From NCBI GenBank assembly GCA_002493635.1, contig DKZL01000058.1, positions 1-17,729 on the forward strand: DNA of 17,729 bases, given 5' to 3'. The translations under genes and the position numbers were made by a program. Under the pieces are notes generated by a model. It was not told where the DNA came from. It worked only from the letters and a program-made list of their open reading frames with translations, and ran no database searches. Below, one piece after another: positions 1-7,004 of the stretch. Position 1 is the first letter of the stretch; each line of letters starts with the position of its first letter. Origin of the DNA: Ruminococcaceae bacterium UBA7075. Lineage in GTDB: Bacteria; Bacillota; Clostridia; Oscillospirales; Acutalibacteraceae.

Positions 1-531
1 GTTTAAATCATAATCAAATTTCATAATATTTTCGGATGTTACCCGGTATTTTATATCTCTGTCTATTGTTCCGCTGCTGCCAACCTGTCCTCTGAAAAAT
101 TTGCTATATAGGGCAAATGTCGTTTTGCCCTCGTTAGCATCGGCAAATATTTTTAACGTATCACCGGCAAGCTTCGGCATTGTCACTGACTCGCCGCCCA
201 ACTTATTGACATTGATAGCCTCGTCCTCTATGTGATAGAATTTGACAGCACCGTTTGCTATATGTCTGGACGCAACTGCTCCGCTTGCGATATTTTGGGT
301 TTTGACTGAATCGTTTGTGTTTGTTATTGCGTCAGTAATACCATATCCAGCAGTAGTAGTTGCTTTATCTGCTTTACTCAACAAACTCTCATTAGCGGCT
401 GCAACCTCCGTTTCAATTGCGATGACTGCTTCCGTTACTGCCTCAATTCCGTCATCCATATGATTTAGATTTTCAGCGTTTAGGGGCGGATCAGAGCCGT
501 TTACATAATTAATTTTAATATAGCTATTCAT
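1..531 (-). CDS. Receptor-binding / tail fibre or upper baseplate protein, N-terminal part (cut by window edge)
   Basis: The frame starts at an ATG (529-531) that overlaps the stop codon of the tail tip gene and stays open for all 177 codons to the edge of the window, so the C-terminus is missing. The N-terminus begins MNSYIKINYVNGSDPPLNAE and continues LNHMDDGIEAV, the pattern at the start of many Firmicute phage receptor-binding and baseplate-upper proteins (an I-x-F/Y-V-N-G motif, then L-N-A-E-N-L-N-H, then a helix). Around residues 51-70 there is a KADKATTTAGYGITDA stretch, a motif common in tail fibre stalks. Position directly after the tail tip gene fits a host-recognition protein at the end of the tail. 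The assignment is by motif and gene order; the receptor-binding tip itself is not in view. Confidence 0.72.
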   Translation of the reverse strand, partial: MNSYIKINYVNGSDPPLNAENLNHMDDGIEAVTEAVIAIETEVAAANESLLSKADKATTTAGYGITDAITNTNDSVKTQNIASGAVASRHIANGAVKFYHIEDEAINVNKLGGESVTMPKLAGDTLKIFADANEGKTTFALYSKFFRGQVGSSGTIDRDIKYRVTSENIMKFDYDLN

Positions 532-1732
532 TTATAAGTTCATCCTTTCCTAAAAATTCAACACCTTTTGCACTGATTGTGCAGGTCATTCCGTTAATTC
601 CCTTTAATGTCCGTGTGAAAACAAAACTATTAACCTCTGTAACATCGTTATAACAAGTCGGTATTGATACAACATCCCCCGCCTCAATCCAGTATCTGCC
701 GAAAATATCAGCGGAATACGGTCGATATACGTACACATTGTTGAATATGTAGTTATGGCTTTTATTATCATGAAAAGCGGTAACTATCTCTCCTATATCT
801 GTGCAACAGCGTGTTATTATGTTGTCTGACTGATAATAACTGCCTTTTTCGCTCGAGCCGTATTTGAATGTCTTATCTTTGCTATACGGAAACGAAATCA
901 AAGTTATAGGTTTCATTGTATAATCTTCAAATGTTAAATTTGAGTAAGTAGAAATATTAGCTTTATCTTGAGTAATAAGTGGTGTATCATAAAGCGTTTT
1001 AAATTTTAAATCTCCTGATCCATTAAATATTGCGAAACACGCATTAAGCTCACAGCAGGCGTTAAACAAATCGGCTAATGTTGCTTTTGAATTAATTGTA
1101 CTTTCAATTAACTTATAATCAAATTTTAATTCCTTAAGCATATTGAAAAAATTTCCTAAGCCAAAACTAATGGTTGGAATCTCAACGTGGTCAAGAATTG
1201 CATTCATCAACTCCCCCACTGTTATACTTTGCCCGGGTTTTGAATCTTCGTATCGGTGATACACCCAATTATAAAACCAATCTTTGCAGTATATTTGTGA
1301 CAGTCGGTACATATCGTCAAACGCAATAACTTTTTTGATATTTCTGTTGTTTTCACATTTTACGGAATAGACATATCCGGTAAAAATGCACGATGTGCAA
1401 GATTTAATCGTAGTCATAGGCAGTAACACAGTTGTCGGAAATAATTCATTGCTTGGATATAGAATGTTTGTATTATAAGATTGTTCGATATACACCTTGA
1501 CTTTTTTGCCCGATAAATTCTCGCTTACATTAATCAACGATACATTCATCTGAGAAACTATACACCCGCCGAGTTTAAATTCGCTTTCGTCTAAAATTGA
1601 ATTGTTTAGCTCAAAGCTTTCAGCAATTATTTTATCTCCGCTTATTGTAAAATCATCAAATACAAGCGATAATTTCGTTTCTGTTACATTGTCCAAAATT
1701 TCGTTTTCAATTTTATACAACGATTTTATCAA
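524..1732 (-). CDS. Tail tip / baseplate hub protein (402 aa)
   Basis: The 402-residue product sits between the distal-tail-like protein and the fibre gene, where siphophages encode the tail hub or tail-associated protein. It begins with TTG, 14 bases after the preceding stop and with a GGCGGTGG stretch upstream as a poor ribosome binding site; no better start is seen. No signal peptide or membrane segment is visible. The protein is Asn-, Ser- and Tyr-rich with alternating hydrophobic residues, as expected for a beta-rich hub. I do not see a lysozyme, peptidase or CHAP motif, so any lytic activity would have to lie elsewhere. The gene is clearly more AT-rich than the head genes. Function is inferred mainly from position; the exact family is not recognised. 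Confidence 0.6.
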   Translation of the reverse strand: MIKSLYKIENEILDNVTETKLSLVFDDFTISGDKIIAESFELNNSILDESEFKLGGCIVSQMNVSLINVSENLSGKKVKVYIEQSYNTNILYPSNELFPTTVLLPMTTIKSCTSCIFTGYVYSVKCENNRNIKKVIAFDDMYRLSQIYCKDWFYNWVYHRYEDSKPGQSITVGELMNAILDHVEIPTISFGLGNFFNMLKELKFDYKLIESTINSKATLADLFNACCELNACFAIFNGSGDLKFKTLYDTPLITQDKANISTYSNLTFEDYTMKPITLISFPYSKDKTFKYGSSEKGSYYQSDNIITRCCTDIGEIVTAFHDNKSHNYIFNNVYVYRPYSADIFGRYWIEAGDVVSIPTCYNDVTEVNSFVFTRTLKGINGMTCTISAKGVEFLGKDELINE

Positions 1733-1746
1733 TACAAACCACCGCC

Positions 1747-2154
1747 TTAATATTCAATCAGTTCAACAGATATAGGGTTATATTCTATATTCTTTGCATC
1801 TGCATCCATAACCTGAAATTCAATATCAGGAATATAGAACGAACCCGAATAGTAACTGTTTGTTTCGTCATTCCAATATGTAACAGATACACGGCGTTGC
1901 GTTGAATTTGTTATTGCGTTATTGATGATAGTTTGAAAATTAATTTTTTCATCCAATGACAAAATATGTGTCGAAAAACGAATTGACGTCTTGTGATGCG
2001 GTAAAGTCGTTCTGTGCAAATCACCTAACTGGTCACGCTGAGCATCACTCTCCATTCTCTGATTGGGAGTAGAAGAATACTCAAGAAAATAATTATTCGG
2101 CAGTATAGTACTGCCGAATTTAATCAAATAACCTTGATATTTGTTAGCCGTAAT
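1747..2154 (-). CDS. DUF6711-like tail protein, apparent ATT start (135 aa)
   Basis: The conventional frame begins at a TTG (position 2127) without a ribosome binding site. Nine codons upstream, in frame, an ATT at 2154-2152 lies 5 bases after a perfect AGGAGG (2165-2160), and a TAG stop closes the frame just before it. Starting there gives an N-terminus of MTANKYQGYLIKFG, matching the YQGYLIKFG-type opening that I recall for the small tail proteins encoded next to tape measure genes, often with a downstream T-P-N-Q-R motif, which is present here. The product is probably a structural tail protein near the tape measure or distal tail. It follows the tape measure stop by 12 bases. The coding assignment is firm; the ATT start is inferred from spacing and homology-like pattern, and the molecular role is not known. 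Confidence 0.7.
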   Translation of the reverse strand: MTANKYQGYLIKFGSTILPNNYFLEYSSTPNQRMESDAQRDQLGDLHRTTLPHHKTSIRFSTHILSLDEKINFQTIINNAITNSTQRRVSVTYWNDETNSYYSGSFYIPDIEFQVMDADAKNIEYNPISVELIEY

Positions 2155-2166
2155 AAATCCCTCCTA

Positions 2167-5100
2167 TTATAAAAACGCAGACTTGCCGTTGTGTCTGCGT
2201 TTATAAAGTTCATTTTGATTTATCATCTCATCAAACAGAGTTGAACCGTTAAGCTTTGCAACAAATTCATACATATTACCGCCGTTATTACGGAACACAA
2301 CGAACATTTCATAGATACGTTTGAGATAGTCGAGTATCTGACCGAGAATAACAACATCCTGACCGCTTGAGGTGTTAATCATATTCTGCAATTTGTTGAG
2401 AGGTGCGATAACCTCAGGGTTACCTGTGTTTGCTCCTGCGTTATCGCCGACTACGGCAAGGGTTGGGGATTTGACAATGCCACCCTTTGCGAGTTTGGGA
2501 ATTTGTGGTGCTTCAATTTTTGGCAGCCAATCAAAAACCTTTTGCCCGAAAAATTCAAAGTTGCGAACATTATCAAATGCGCCATTAAGCATATCAAACG
2601 GTTTTCTGATAAGACTGTTAATGCCTGATATTAAAGCGTTTATTGCACTTTTAAATACGCTCCATATAGCGTCTTTAATTTTTACGAATCCGTCACCATC
2701 TGTAAACACACCCTTTATTCTTTGCCACGTCTTTTGGAATTTCTCTATTATAGATTGTAGAGGCGTTTTTAGCGTATCGGCACTGTCAGAAATACCGTTA
2801 GCTAAGCCTTCAACCGTCCATACACCGCGTTTATGCATTTCCCTTGACGGAGAATGAATATCCATTGTGCGGTCATATTCAGACAATACGAGATTAGCAA
2901 GACCGTTACTGTTCTCTATTAGTGCGCCCTTATATTCCTCTGTACCCTCGACTAATCCAACAACGGTATTTTTACCTGTGTTCTTTGCAGCTTTTTCAAG
3001 ATTGTTAATTGATTTCCACTCAGATTCTTGAACATCCTGCAAAGAAATCATACTTGAGTTATAAGCCATCATCACAGCAGCGGAATCGGAGAAATCGCCA
3101 TTTAGAACATTGTAAACATCAGAAAGGTCATCGCCTGTCATAATGAGCTTATTCATCTCGGCAACGCTTTCATTATAAGTATCTTTTGCTTCTTCTAAAG
3201 CTTCCTTTCCTGCAACAACTTTATCGTAATAATCACCGCCTGTTTTTCTGTAATAGCCCCCATTGTCACTATTATATAGTTGTTTATATTTTTCCGCTGT
3301 TAAGTTATGCTCTTCCAAATAAGAATTAAATTCTTCTTCAGCCTTATTCAATTCCTCTTGTTTTTTGCTTAAGTTATTTCTGGATGAATTCAATTCTTTA
3401 CTTGCGGCAATCTGCTCTTTTGCATTTTCAGTTTTTAAATCGGATAAAGCGGACATATTTGCAAGCTTTTGATATTCATCAATAGTATTATTAATCTCTC
3501 TCTGAATTTCAGTTAAATCGCCTTTAAGATTAATTTTTCCGTTGCCACTAATGGAAACATACTTATTCCAAGTATCGTCAAAGCCATCAATGTTATTACT
3601 AAAATAAGTAACAATAGTTTGAAGCTGTGCTTGTTCACTTGGGTCTAATTTTGCCTTTTCAAGCAATTCCATCAATTTTTCTTGGTAATTATCAACAAGA
3701 GTATTGTCCGCATACATATTGTCAAGACTATCGAGTGTACTCTTTAAATTATCTTCGATACCTGATGTGGTTGCCTCAAGGTCACTTTTGATTGAATCAA
3801 TTTCGTCTGCAAATTTCTTAGCTTCCGAGTTTTTCCATTTAAGAGCACCATAAGTTTCAACCGCAAGGACAATACCACTAATTGCACCGGCGATAGCGAG
3901 TAAAGGATTTGCACTTATAGTTGTAGTAAACAGCTTTATTGCGTTTTTGACTTTTGCTATACCATTAGCAATAGCCTGTCCCGCTTTAAATGCAATAACT
4001 GCTGTTGCAACTGCCGCAATACCGCCTGCAATCGCATATAAGGTTTTGTCACTGATGTTTTTAACTGCATTGGAAATCGCTTTTAACGCATTTGCAAGCA
4101 TTTCAACTAACTTCGGCACGCCTTTTTCAATAGTCCACTTTGCTAAAGGCAAGAGGATATTTTTATAAGCCGTCTTTAGTTTATCTCCGCATGCTTTAAG
4201 TAATTCTCTGAATGCTCCTGCCAACTTTTCAACACTCGTCATAACGGGGGATAAATCAAGACTTTCAATCCAATCAAGACGGATTTCGGACATATCCTTC
4301 ATAAATTCGGTTATATCTTCGACTATGCCGAGAACATCCTGCCAAATCTTTTTACCCGTTTCGCTCTTGTCCCAGGCAAGTTTGATTTTCTCTCGCAAAG
4401 TTTTTGTAGCGTTGTTGCAATTACGGATTATCTCGAGAATATTTCCCCAGATACGTTCTCCTGTGCCGTTATTCCAAACTTCTCCGAAATCCTTTGCAAT
4501 AGTGTCAATAAGTTCAATAAAACTATTCGCCTTGTCTATAAACGATTGAATAACACTATCACCAAGTCCGGCTTTTTTCCAAGCATTTGTAAATGCTTCG
4601 GCAATATCGCTTATATTATCAATAATATGACCTAACAGACTTTTGATATTATCAAGCAATTTCTGACCTGAACCATTATTCCAAACTCTGCTCCACGAAT
4701 TTCCAACCTCAGAAATCGCTGTTTTAATTTTGCCCATAGTGCTTTTAACGCTGTCAATTAGCTTTTTACTTTTGGCGTTCCAACTGCTTGTGAGATTGTC
4801 CATAGCAGTTACAAGCGGTGAGTTTTTACCGTTACTGACTGTTGTACTGTCATTATTATTTGAAGCATTTGTTTTAGTGGATGTATCCTGTGTAATTATA
4901 TTCAGCTTGTCAAACCCTGCTACGCTTCTTTTTGCTTTCTCGGCACTGTCGGTAATGTTATCAAGAGCCGCCGCACTGTTATTTGCGTCATTAGTTAGGG
5001 CTTCTACTGCTGTACCTGTTGCATTGCTATTGTTTGCTAACGTTGTGCCAAACAAGGATGATACAGCACTTGAAAACGTACTCGACAATTCTTTCGCTTT

Positions 5101-5898
5101 TTCAATAAGCTGATTGAGCATTTTTAACAGAGGTGTAAAAGCCGTAATTAAGCCCTGACCGATTGAGGCTTTCAGACTGTCAAAGTTTAATTTTAAAATT
5201 CTTGTCTGATTCGCCCAACTGTCCTGAGTTCGGGTAAAGTCACCGGTTGCGTTTTTGAGCTGACCGAGTACAAAATTATAGCGGAGCGTTACTTTTTCAG
5301 CTTCGGTCATTTGTGATACAGTCTTTCCGTAACCGTTTGCAAGAGCGTAGTTATCAAGAGCCGACTGTGTCATTACAATACCGAGGTCTTTCAGCGTTTC
5401 TGTTTCGCCTGAAAATACCGACTTAAGCTTTGTATATGCTAAATCCTGGTCAAGGTTGTAAAAAGAAGCTACATCACCCGTAAGTCCGGCAAGAGCTGTC
5501 GCCATATCATAGCTTTGCTTTTCGGTAAAGCCGAAAGCTTCAGCCATTGAGCCGAATGTGCCGACATATTTCTTTGCCATTGTTTCGGATAAGCCGTAAG
5601 CCTTTTGAGCATTTACCGCCCACTCATTGACTTTATCGGACATTGTTGTAAATGTAACATCGACAACATTCTGAACCTCTGCAAGGTCGGAGCCTAAATC
5701 AATACAAGCCTTGCCAAAGCTCACAATCATTTTAGCTGAAAAAGCGGCGGCTATAGCAGCGCCGATTTTCTTAAACGAGTTGGAAATTTTCGTTCCGGCT
5801 GTATTCGCTTGTGACTGAACATTCTGCAATGACCGTCTGAAGCCTGCTGAATTCAGCACCATATTAAGACCGATAGTGCCGACTGTTGTGGTTCCCAT
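2167..5898 (-). CDS. Phage tail tape measure protein (1243 aa)
   Basis: This is the longest gene in the window. The frame is open a further 97 codons upstream to 6189, but I place the start at the ATG at 5898, which has AAAGGAGG 7 bases before it and gives a normal N-terminus (MGTTTVGTIGLNMVLNSAGF). Residues about 50-260 are a PhageMin_Tail-type domain (segments such as ADLAEVQNVVDV-like and FGFTEKQSYDMATALAGLTG). The middle has three degenerate repeats with W-N-NG-(S/T)-G cores, then two hydrophobic Ala/Gly/Ile segments, then a long charged coiled coil. The C-terminal part has HSPSREMHKRGVWTVEGLANG and LAKGGIVKSPTLAVVGD, both common in tape measure proteins. It sets tail length and helps DNA passage into the cell. 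The rejected upstream extension overlaps a separate small toxin gene. Confidence 0.93.
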   Translation of the reverse strand: MGTTTVGTIGLNMVLNSAGFRRSLQNVQSQANTAGTKISNSFKKIGAAIAAAFSAKMIVSFGKACIDLGSDLAEVQNVVDVTFTTMSDKVNEWAVNAQKAYGLSETMAKKYVGTFGSMAEAFGFTEKQSYDMATALAGLTGDVASFYNLDQDLAYTKLKSVFSGETETLKDLGIVMTQSALDNYALANGYGKTVSQMTEAEKVTLRYNFVLGQLKNATGDFTRTQDSWANQTRILKLNFDSLKASIGQGLITAFTPLLKMLNQLIEKAKELSSTFSSAVSSLFGTTLANNSNATGTAVEALTNDANNSAAALDNITDSAEKAKRSVAGFDKLNIITQDTSTKTNASNNNDSTTVSNGKNSPLVTAMDNLTSSWNAKSKKLIDSVKSTMGKIKTAISEVGNSWSRVWNNGSGQKLLDNIKSLLGHIIDNISDIAEAFTNAWKKAGLGDSVIQSFIDKANSFIELIDTIAKDFGEVWNNGTGERIWGNILEIIRNCNNATKTLREKIKLAWDKSETGKKIWQDVLGIVEDITEFMKDMSEIRLDWIESLDLSPVMTSVEKLAGAFRELLKACGDKLKTAYKNILLPLAKWTIEKGVPKLVEMLANALKAISNAVKNISDKTLYAIAGGIAAVATAVIAFKAGQAIANGIAKVKNAIKLFTTTISANPLLAIAGAISGIVLAVETYGALKWKNSEAKKFADEIDSIKSDLEATTSGIEDNLKSTLDSLDNMYADNTLVDNYQEKLMELLEKAKLDPSEQAQLQTIVTYFSNNIDGFDDTWNKYVSISGNGKINLKGDLTEIQREINNTIDEYQKLANMSALSDLKTENAKEQIAASKELNSSRNNLSKKQEELNKAEEEFNSYLEEHNLTAEKYKQLYNSDNGGYYRKTGGDYYDKVVAGKEALEEAKDTYNESVAEMNKLIMTGDDLSDVYNVLNGDFSDSAAVMMAYNSSMISLQDVQESEWKSINNLEKAAKNTGKNTVVGLVEGTEEYKGALIENSNGLANLVLSEYDRTMDIHSPSREMHKRGVWTVEGLANGISDSADTLKTPLQSIIEKFQKTWQRIKGVFTDGDGFVKIKDAIWSVFKSAINALISGINSLIRKPFDMLNGAFDNVRNFEFFGQKVFDWLPKIEAPQIPKLAKGGIVKSPTLAVVGDNAGANTGNPEVIAPLNKLQNMINTSSGQDVVILGQILDYLKRIYEMFVVFRNNGGNMYEFVAKLNGSTLFDEMINQNELYKRRHNGKSAFL

Positions 5899-5925
5899 AA
5901 AATTTCCTCCTTTCATAAAATGGTA

Positions 5926-5958
5926 TAAAAATAGCGCACACCCGAAGATGTACGCTAT
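5926..5958 (-). terminator. UUCG-loop intrinsic terminator before the tape measure gene
   Basis: Read on the minus strand, ATAGCG (5958-5953) pairs with CGCTAT (5936-5931); six further pairs including two G-U lead to a TTCG tetraloop, giving a continuous 12-bp stem. It is followed directly by a T run (5931-5927). This is a strong intrinsic terminator, placed between the toxin unit and the tape measure ribosome binding site. It would end the toxin mRNA at roughly 5927 and, unless bypassed, would also stop late operon transcription. Confidence 0.82.
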
Positions 5959-5984
5959 AACAAAAAAAGCCAAGTATGGAATAC

Positions 5985-6012
5985 TTGACAATGTTAAATG
6001 ATATGATATAAT
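5985..6012 (+). promoter_or_regulatory. Consensus promoter of the antisense (antitoxin) RNA
   Basis: A perfect -35 TTGACA (5985-5990) and a perfect -10 TATAAT (6007-6012) are separated by 16 bases, on the strand opposite to every structural gene here. Transcription is expected to start near 6018-6019. No coding region of plausible quality lies downstream on this strand before the terminator at 6065-6111, so the product should be a short RNA of about 90 nt. Confidence 0.88.
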
Positions 6013-6028
6013 AAAGGTGGATAAGGCG

Positions 6029-6053
6029 AACCGATAGACGGTTAGCCCCTTAT
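6029..6053. repeat. Imperfect direct repeat A of the toxin-antitoxin locus
   Basis: On the plus strand this copy starts AACCG, contains a CGGTTAG-like core and ends CCTTAT. A second copy at 6195-6222 has the same start, a CGTTTAG core and the same end, with small insertions. Copy A lies at the 5' end of the antisense RNA and copy B at the 5' end of the toxin mRNA. Because the two RNAs run in opposite directions, direct repeats make their 5' ends partly complementary, as in the par locus of pAD1. Confidence 0.6.
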
Positions 6054-6064
6054 AATTTGGTTCT

Positions 6065-6111
6065 GAAATAAACCGCATTACTTTGGACAGTGGCGGTTTA
6101 TTTCTTTTTTT
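6065..6111 (+). terminator. Terminator of the antisense RNA, overlapping the toxin 3' end
   Basis: GAAATAAACCGC (6065-6076) and GCGGTTTATTTC (6093-6104) form a perfect 12-bp stem followed by seven T residues (6105-6111) on the plus strand. The toxin stop codon (6080-6078) lies in the loop. In the minus direction the same stem is followed by AGAACC rather than a T run, so it should terminate the antisense RNA well but the toxin mRNA poorly. Confidence 0.88.
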
Positions 6112-6164
6112 ATTGCAATGATTGTATACAAAACAACAATTAAAACTATTATTATGTACTCCAT
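6078..6164 (-). CDS. Putative type I toxin: short hydrophobic membrane peptide (28 aa)
   Basis: The peptide opens MEYIIIVLIVVLYTIIAI, a single predicted membrane helix, and ends in a basic, polar tail (KKEINRHCPK). That shape (short helix plus charged C-terminus) is typical of type I toxins such as Fst, TxpA and BsrG, which damage or depolarise the membrane. The ATG at 6164 has GGGGG 8 bases upstream; an in-frame ATG at 6179 would give 33 residues, but that codon lies in the loop of a hairpin. The gene has its own promoter, an opposing antisense RNA and shared repeats, so it looks like a complete toxin-antitoxin unit. It lies within the upstream frame extension of the tape measure gene and is easy to miss. 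No named family is recognised from the residues alone; function is inferred from architecture. Confidence 0.75.
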   Translation of the reverse strand: MEYIIIVLIVVLYTIIAIKKEINRHCPK

Positions 6165-6172
6165 TGGCAACA

Positions 6173-6186
6173 CCCCCATTCAGGGG
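6173..6186 (-). promoter_or_regulatory. Hairpin hiding the toxin ribosome binding site
   Basis: In the toxin mRNA, CCCC (6186-6183) can pair with GGGG (6177-6174) around a TGAAT loop. The second arm is the only ribosome binding site of the 28-residue frame, so the hairpin should keep the primary transcript poorly translated, as described for several type I toxin mRNAs. The hairpin is seen in the sequence; its effect is inferred. Confidence 0.6.
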
Positions 6187-6194
6187 CAAGACTT

Positions 6195-6222
6195 AACCGC
6201 CTACCGTTTAGGCTCACCTTAT
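6195..6222. repeat. Imperfect direct repeat B of the toxin-antitoxin locus
   Basis: This is the partner of the repeat at 6029-6053: AACCG, then TA and CGTTTAG, then CCTTAT. On the minus strand it forms the first 30 or so nucleotides of the toxin mRNA and contains its own hairpin (GCCTA, loop AACGG, TAGGC). Confidence 0.6.
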
Positions 6223-6230
6223 CTGACAGA

Positions 6231-6260
6231 ATTATATCATATTGACTTGTAAAAAAACAA
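6231..6260 (-). promoter_or_regulatory. Promoter of the toxin mRNA
   Basis: On the minus strand there is a perfect -10 TATAAT (6236-6231). The best -35 is TTGTTT (6260-6255) at 18 bases, a moderate match, so this promoter looks weaker than the opposing antisense promoter. Transcription should start near 6224 and give a leader of about 60 nt containing repeat B and the ribosome-binding-site hairpin. Confidence 0.7.
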
Positions 6261-6277
6261 TACAGTTGCAAAAGTTT

Positions 6278-6301
6278 AGCCACCCCCTTTATGGAGTGGC
6301 T
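6278..6301 (-). terminator. Hairpin after the lipoprotein gene, terminator candidate
   Basis: AGCCACTCC and GGGGTGGCT pair over 9 bp (one G-U) around a short AT-rich loop, 13 bases after the lipoprotein stop. The T run on the minus side is interrupted (AAACTTTT); the plus side has TGTTTTATTTT. It could act in both directions and separates the lipoprotein unit from the toxin promoter. Confidence 0.6.
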
Positions 6302-6313
6302 TGTTTTATTTTA

Positions 6314-6904
6314 TCAACTCAGTTCATCAGGTGTTACAACAAAATCGTATTTTTCAGAATCAGAAGAAATACCGTCAGTATATGTAAATTCGAGCTTTTG
6401 CCAGTCAGGGTCAACCTCATAGCAAACATAACCCTTAAGCTTTTTACCTGCCGCAAGGTTGCCGCTGAGCATATCATATCCCTCAGGATTAACCAAAAGT
6501 GCTTTTTGGTCTATCTCGTAATCATCAAGATATGCCTTATGATAGAACATATTGATATTCTGTTCTTCTGAGGATATATTCTCCACCTCAAAAAACAGTA
6601 CAAGATATTTTTTGCCTTCCTCCGGCTTAGCGGTAAGATATTCGCTCTGCTGAATTTCATCATACTGTTTTGCCATTTCGAACGAAATTTTAAGATTTCC
6701 GCTTTCAATATAATTGCCGGGTCCTACTGCGCTTGGAACTGTTGTCTGAGGTTCTGTTACAGCTTCGGTTGTAACCTCAGCAGTTGTTTCAATAGCACCG
6801 GTTTTTTGACTGCTTGAGTTGTCAGAAGTGGAATTTTTCGAGCCACAAGCCGTTACGCTGAAAGCCATAACAGCAATCAGTGCAATAATAATTAGTTTTT
6901 TCAT
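6314..6904 (-). CDS. Secreted lipoprotein with DUF4352-like domain, moron (196 aa)
   Basis: Residues 1-20 are a lipoprotein signal (MKK, a hydrophobic core, then S-V-T-A-C), with Cys20 as the lipidation site. Residues 21-60 are a Ser/Thr/Glu-rich linker, and from about 65 on the protein resembles the DUF4352-type beta domain of Gram-positive lipoproteins (motifs such as YLVLFFEVENISSEEQNINM and GKKLKGYVCYEV). It would be anchored outside the cell membrane. The start has AAGGAGA just upstream. It has its own promoter (6971-6943) and a hairpin after it, so it can be expressed outside the late operon, as expected of a prophage moron. A role in superinfection exclusion is possible by analogy with prophage lipoproteins such as Ltp of TP-J34, which acts on a tape measure protein, but Ltp has a different domain. 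The function is unproven. Confidence 0.85.
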   Translation of the reverse strand: MKKLIIIALIAVMAFSVTACGSKNSTSDNSSSQKTGAIETTAEVTTEAVTEPQTTVPSAVGPGNYIESGNLKISFEMAKQYDEIQQSEYLTAKPEEGKKYLVLFFEVENISSEEQNINMFYHKAYLDDYEIDQKALLVNPEGYDMLSGNLAAGKKLKGYVCYEVDPDWQKLEFTYTDGISSDSEKYDFVVTPDELS

Positions 6905-6942
6905 CTTCTACTCTCCTTGTTAAGTAAAATAACTGTTCTTCT

Positions 6943-6971
6943 ATATTACAACAAATAATAGCAAAAGTCAA
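6943..6971 (-). promoter_or_regulatory. Promoter of the lipoprotein gene
   Basis: On the minus strand TTGACT (6971-6966) and TAATAT (6948-6943) are spaced by 17 bases, each one or two bases from consensus, with an A/T-rich spacer. The start point would be near 6936, giving a leader of about 30 nt with a good ribosome binding site. It lies in the short gap after the chaperone extension, showing that the lipoprotein is a separate transcription unit. Confidence 0.8.
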
Positions 6972-7004
6972 TAAATTCAGACAAGATAAGAGTATATTTT
7001 TAAA

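Larger units (their letters stand above)
6019..6111 (+). ncRNA. Putative antisense RNA antitoxin (about 93 nt)
   Basis: The RNA runs from the predicted start near 6019 to the end of the T run after the 12-bp terminator stem. Its 5' part folds into a hairpin: ATAAGG (6021-6026) pairs with CCTTAT (6048-6053), with AACCG/CGGTT pairing inside. The 3' part is complementary to the last 11 or so codons of the toxin (6078-6111) and to its 3' untranslated region. The perfect promoter suggests strong constitutive expression, as expected of a labile RNA antitoxin kept in excess. By analogy with par RNA II, RatA and SR4 it should bind the toxin mRNA and block translation or cause its decay. Existence is inferred from promoter and terminator; the exact ends are not known. 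Confidence 0.75.

Noticed and set aside
2372..2857. 161-codon plus-strand frame
   Set aside because: Antisense shadow of the tape measure gene, no ribosome binding site and no recognisable domain. The same holds for the other long plus-strand frames.
5899..6189. Upstream 97-codon extension of the tape measure frame
   Set aside because: No ribosome binding site at 6189, no family-like residues, overlaps a terminator and a toxin gene; AAAGGAGG before the ATG at 5898 decides the start.
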